Source: JABAYQ01 sp042091225 (lineage in GTDB: Bacteria > Bacteroidota > Bacteroidia > Flavobacteriales > UBA7312). Taken from it: a DNA stretch of 18,056 nt. Positions 15,722 through 18,056 of the stretch are shown here, piece by piece. Where the stretch lies: the NCBI GenBank assembly GCA_042091225.1, contig JBELHW010000035.1, positions 1 to 18,056 on the forward strand, in the 5' to 3' direction. The first letter of the stretch is position 1; each line of letters opens with the position of its first letter. The notes beneath the pieces were generated by a model that was given only the letters and a program-made list of their open reading frames with translations, was not told where the DNA came from and searched no databases. Made by a program: the position numbers and the translations under genes.

Positions 15722-16423
15722 ATGCAACTATTTTATAATCCGGACATAAATAATGATATTCATACTTTCTCCAAGCAAGAAAGCCAACATTGTATTAAAG
15801 TATTGAGAAAAAAAAATAACGATGAAATTTTTCTTGTAGACGGAATAGGTAATTTATATACTGGCAAAATTATAGATGATAACCCTAAGGCATGTAGAAT
15901 AGAAATTACTAACAAACAACAACAATACAATAAAAAAGACCATTACATACACATAGCAGTTGCTCCTACTAAAAACAACGATAGACTAGAATGGTTTTTA
16001 GAAAAAGCAACCGAAATAGGAATTAACGAAATTACTCCCATAATTTGCCAAAGATCAGAGCGAAAAGTAGTAAATCATGATCGACTAAATAAAGTTTTAA
16101 TCGCTGCAATGAAACAATCTGTAAAAGCATATTTACCAAAATTAAACCAGGCAATAAACTTCAGTCAGTTTATTTCTAAAGATTTTAATGGGAATAAATT
16201 TATTGCTAATTGTTTTGATAAACACAGAAAGGAGCTTAACCAATTTGACCTTAAAGGAAACAGCAATTTAGTTTTAATAGGGCCTGAAGGAGACTTTACA
16301 ACCCAAGAAAGCATGGAGGCAAAAGCAAATAAATTTAAAACTATAAAATTAGGAGAAAATAGATTGAGAACTGAAACAGCTGCTCTAGTAGCTTGCCACA
16401 CTATAAATTTACAAAACCAATGA
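15722..16423 (+). CDS. rsmE: 16S rRNA (uracil-1498-N3)-methyltransferase RsmE
   Basis: The product is 233 residues from the ATG at 15722, starting MQLFYNPDI as is usual in this phylum; a TTG at 15701 would add seven residues but lies inside the candidate promoter. An N-terminal PUA-like domain (about 1-70, with HCIKVLRKKNNDEIFLVDG) precedes the SPOUT methyltransferase domain. The knot motifs are LIGPEGDFTTQE and LGENRLRTETAAL near the C-terminus, which bind S-adenosylmethionine. The enzyme methylates U1498 of 16S rRNA in the assembled 30S subunit. The first base of the next gene's ATG precedes the TGA stop, in an ATGA overlap at 16420-16423, pointing to translational coupling with the DUF4159 gene. 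Confidence 0.96.
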   Translation: MQLFYNPDINNDIHTFSKQESQHCIKVLRKKNNDEIFLVDGIGNLYTGKIIDDNPKACRIEITNKQQQYNKKDHYIHIAVAPTKNNDRLEWFLEKATEIGINEITPIICQRSERKVVNHDRLNKVLIAAMKQSVKAYLPKLNQAINFSQFISKDFNGNKFIANCFDKHRKELNQFDLKGNSNLVLIGPEGDFTTQESMEAKANKFKTIKLGENRLRTETAALVACHTINLQNQ

Positions 16424-17070
16424 GAAAATTATTCTTTTTAATCCCATTATTTCTTTTTGCATTCAATACTAGCACCTACAAAATTGCTGTCTTGAAATAT
16501 AATGGAGGTGGTGATTGGTATGCAAATCCTACCTCAATTACTAACCTAATTGACTTTGCAAATAAAAATATAAAAACAAATATCTCAACAAAATACGACA
16601 TAGTTGAAGCTTCTAATTCTGATATTTTCAACTATCCCTTTGTGTATATGACAGGACATGGAAATGTAGTTTTTTCAGATGCAGATGCTCAAAACCTTAG
16701 AGACTACTTAATCGGAGGAGGGTTTTTACATATTGACGATAATTACGGAATGGATAAATTTGTTCGATCAGAAATGAAAAAAGTATTCCCTAATTTAGAT
16801 TTTATAGAGTTGCCATACAACCACCCTATCTACAATCAGAAGTATAAATTTGAAAACGGATTACCTAAAATACATGAACATGATGGCAAATCATCTAAAG
16901 GACTAGCACTTATTTATCAGGGTGATTTAGTTTGTTTTTATAGCTACGAATCGGACTTAGGCGACGGATGGGAAGATAAAATTGTACACAATAACAGCAA
17001 AGAAACTAGAGAGAAAGCATTAAAAATGGGTGCAAATATTTTAAGTTATATATTTTCTAATCAAAAATAA
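16420..17070 (+). CDS. DUF4159 domain protein, secreted
   Basis: The product is 216 residues from the ATG at 16420. A hydrophobic signal peptide (about 1-17, MRKLFFLIPLFLFAFNT) is followed by a single DUF4159 domain: KYNGGGDWYANP at 27-38, VYMTGHGNV at 75-83, GGGFLHIDDNYG at 99-110 and ELPYNHPIYN at 130-139. The fold is related to glutamine amidotransferase-like alpha/beta domains, but the usual catalytic Cys is not evident in TGHGN. Elsewhere DUF4159 is found with MoxR, DUF58 and VWA proteins. Here it is coupled to rsmE, about 7.7 kb from the Bat operon. An in-frame TTG at 16393 lies inside rsmE and would destroy the signal peptide position, so the ATG is chosen. Confidence 0.88.
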   Translation: MRKLFFLIPLFLFAFNTSTYKIAVLKYNGGGDWYANPTSITNLIDFANKNIKTNISTKYDIVEASNSDIFNYPFVYMTGHGNVVFSDADAQNLRDYLIGGGFLHIDDNYGMDKFVRSEMKKVFPNLDFIELPYNHPIYNQKYKFENGLPKIHEHDGKSSKGLALIYQGDLVCFYSYESDLGDGWEDKIVHNNSKETREKALKMGANILSYIFSNQK

Positions 17071-17078
17071 TAGCTTTG
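17071..17078 (+). promoter_or_regulatory. Possible -7 box before the AI-2E family gene
   Basis: TAGCTTTG matches TAnnTTTG, starts right after the DUF4159 stop and ends 4 bases before the ATG at 17083. There is no TTG at the expected -33 site. The gene may simply be read through from rsmE, so this is a weak call. Confidence 0.2.
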
Positions 17079-17082
17079 TAAA

Positions 17083-18056
17083 ATGAATCAGACTGTTAAA
17101 AGTACCATTGCTATTATTGCTATCTTGTTATTTATTGTTTTAGCATACTATCTTAATACTATAGTTATATACTTAATAATTTCTGCGGTGTTAGCTCTTA
17201 TTGGAAGGCCATTAATGCGCTTACTCGAAAAGGTAAAATTTAAAAATTATAAGTTACCAAGAGCAGTCAAAAGTATAATTACACTATCTATTCTTTTATT
17301 GTTTTTCGCAAGTTTTTTCAGGTTGTTCGCTCCGCTAGTAATAGAAGAAGCAAAAATTATTTCCTCTATAAATTATTCCGATTTTTCTGTAGGACTAAAC
17401 GAACCGATTACTGACTTGCAAGATTGGTTAAAAAGAAACCATTTACTGAGTAAAGATAGTAGTATTGAAAACGAATTATTAGGAGTTTTCAATCTTACAA
17501 AAGTTTCCAATTTTTTAAATTCCTTAATCGGATTTTTAGGTAATGGAATCATTTCTATTTTCTCTATTTTGTTCATTACGTTTTTCTTTTTAAAAGAAAA
17601 AAACATATTTGAAAAAATATTGGAAAGCATTGCCCCTAAAAATAGAAAAGAGCAATTTAGTTCGGCAATTAAAAACAGTAAAAAATTATTAACTAGATAT
17701 TTTATTGGAGTTATTTTTCAAATTCTAATAATTACAGTTATAGTAAGCACAGGGCTTTCTATTTTAGAAATTAAAAATGCTTTTCTCATCGGTTTTTTAG
17801 CCGGACTAATTAATGTTATCCCATATATAGGTCCTTTAATTGGTGCTCTTTTCGGTGTTATACTAGGCATAACAACAAATCTTGATTTAGATTTTTACAC
17901 TCAATTAATCCCTCTTTCTCTAAAAATTCTTTCTGTTTTTGCCATCATGCAAATGATTGATAACTTCATCATTCAACCAATTGTTTTTTCAAACTCTGTA
18001 AAAGCACATCCGCTCGAAATATTTATAATTGTTTTAGCGGCCGGAACAATCTGGGG
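17083..18056 (+). CDS. AI-2E family (PerM-type) transporter, N-terminal part (cut by window edge)
   Basis: The frame is open from the ATG at 17083 to the window end: 324 full codons of a protein usually about 340-380 residues. Membrane helices are visible at about 7-22, 24-40, 63-82, 150-170, 207-228, 232-262 and 275-292, with a soluble stretch at about 88-145 between the third and fourth. The family motif GLINVIPYIGPLIGALFG is at 241-258, followed by MIDNFIIQPIVFSNSVKAHP. The name comes from an autoinducer-2 exporter in E. coli (TqsA), but many members move other solutes, including sodium/proton exchange, so the substrate is open. It follows the DUF4159 stop by 12 bases and probably shares its transcript. 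Only the C-terminus is missing. Confidence 0.93.
   Translation, partial: MNQTVKSTIAIIAILLFIVLAYYLNTIVIYLIISAVLALIGRPLMRLLEKVKFKNYKLPRAVKSIITLSILLLFFASFFRLFAPLVIEEAKIISSINYSDFSVGLNEPITDLQDWLKRNHLLSKDSSIENELLGVFNLTKVSNFLNSLIGFLGNGIISIFSILFITFFFLKEKNIFEKILESIAPKNRKEQFSSAIKNSKKLLTRYFIGVIFQILIITVIVSTGLSILEIKNAFLIGFLAGLINVIPYIGPLIGALFGVILGITTNLDLDFYTQLIPLSLKILSVFAIMQMIDNFIIQPIVFSNSVKAHPLEIFIIVLAAGTIW

Noticed and set aside
16393..16419. A TTG start for the DUF4159 gene inside rsmE
   Set aside because: It would put nine polar residues before the signal peptide; the ATG at 16420 gives a standard signal peptide and an ATGA overlap.

Overview
The window is AT-rich, densely packed chromosomal DNA from a member of the Bacteroidota, most likely a flavobacterium-like lineage. 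The evidence is a complete Bat (Bacteroides aerotolerance) gene cluster, a DUF4293 gene back to back with rho, a Rho with a Lys/Asn/Gln-rich N-terminal insert, A-rich start regions without Shine-Dalgarno motifs, and several copies of the Bacteroidota promoter -7 box TAnnTTTG in the short gaps in front of genes. I see no mobile elements, tRNA or rRNA genes, CRISPR arrays or obvious transferred segments.

Layout. Bases 1-171 hold the start of truA on the minus strand, cut by the window edge. A divergent gap (172-317) carries the best promoter of the window, facing right. It drives nine genes, all on the plus strand, with gaps of 0-1 base or overlaps of 1-14 bases (318-8739): moxR, a DUF58 protein, a small BatD-like membrane protein, batA, batB, batC, batD, batE and a YfcE-type phosphoesterase. 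These would form one envelope-spanning assembly. MoxR ATPase and DUF58 sit in the cytoplasm. The von Willebrand A domains of BatA and BatB, the TPR protein BatC, the Ig-like repeats of BatD and the TPR and SH3b parts of BatE are predicted on the periplasmic side.

Bases 8736-10759 hold DUF4293 (minus) and rho (plus). rho ends in a strong intrinsic hairpin shared with a convergent gene for an unrecognised secreted protein (10758-11561). Next come a small DUF4190 membrane protein (plus) and, converging on it, an Mpl-like muropeptide ligase (minus). A metallo-beta-lactamase-fold hydrolase and YqgE/AlgH follow on the plus strand, then a class IV PLP enzyme (minus). Divergent from that enzyme are rsmE, a DUF4159 protein and an AI-2E family transporter cut by the right edge.

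Most of this is conserved housekeeping and envelope content in an order usual for the phylum. I found no clearly new system. The most interesting points are the miniature BatD-like gene upstream of batA, the nine-gene zero-gap operon ending in a phosphoesterase, the DUF4159 gene encoded in the same neighbourhood, several TAnnTTTG boxes lying almost on start codons, and three convergent gene pairs whose ends touch or overlap with no visible hairpin.
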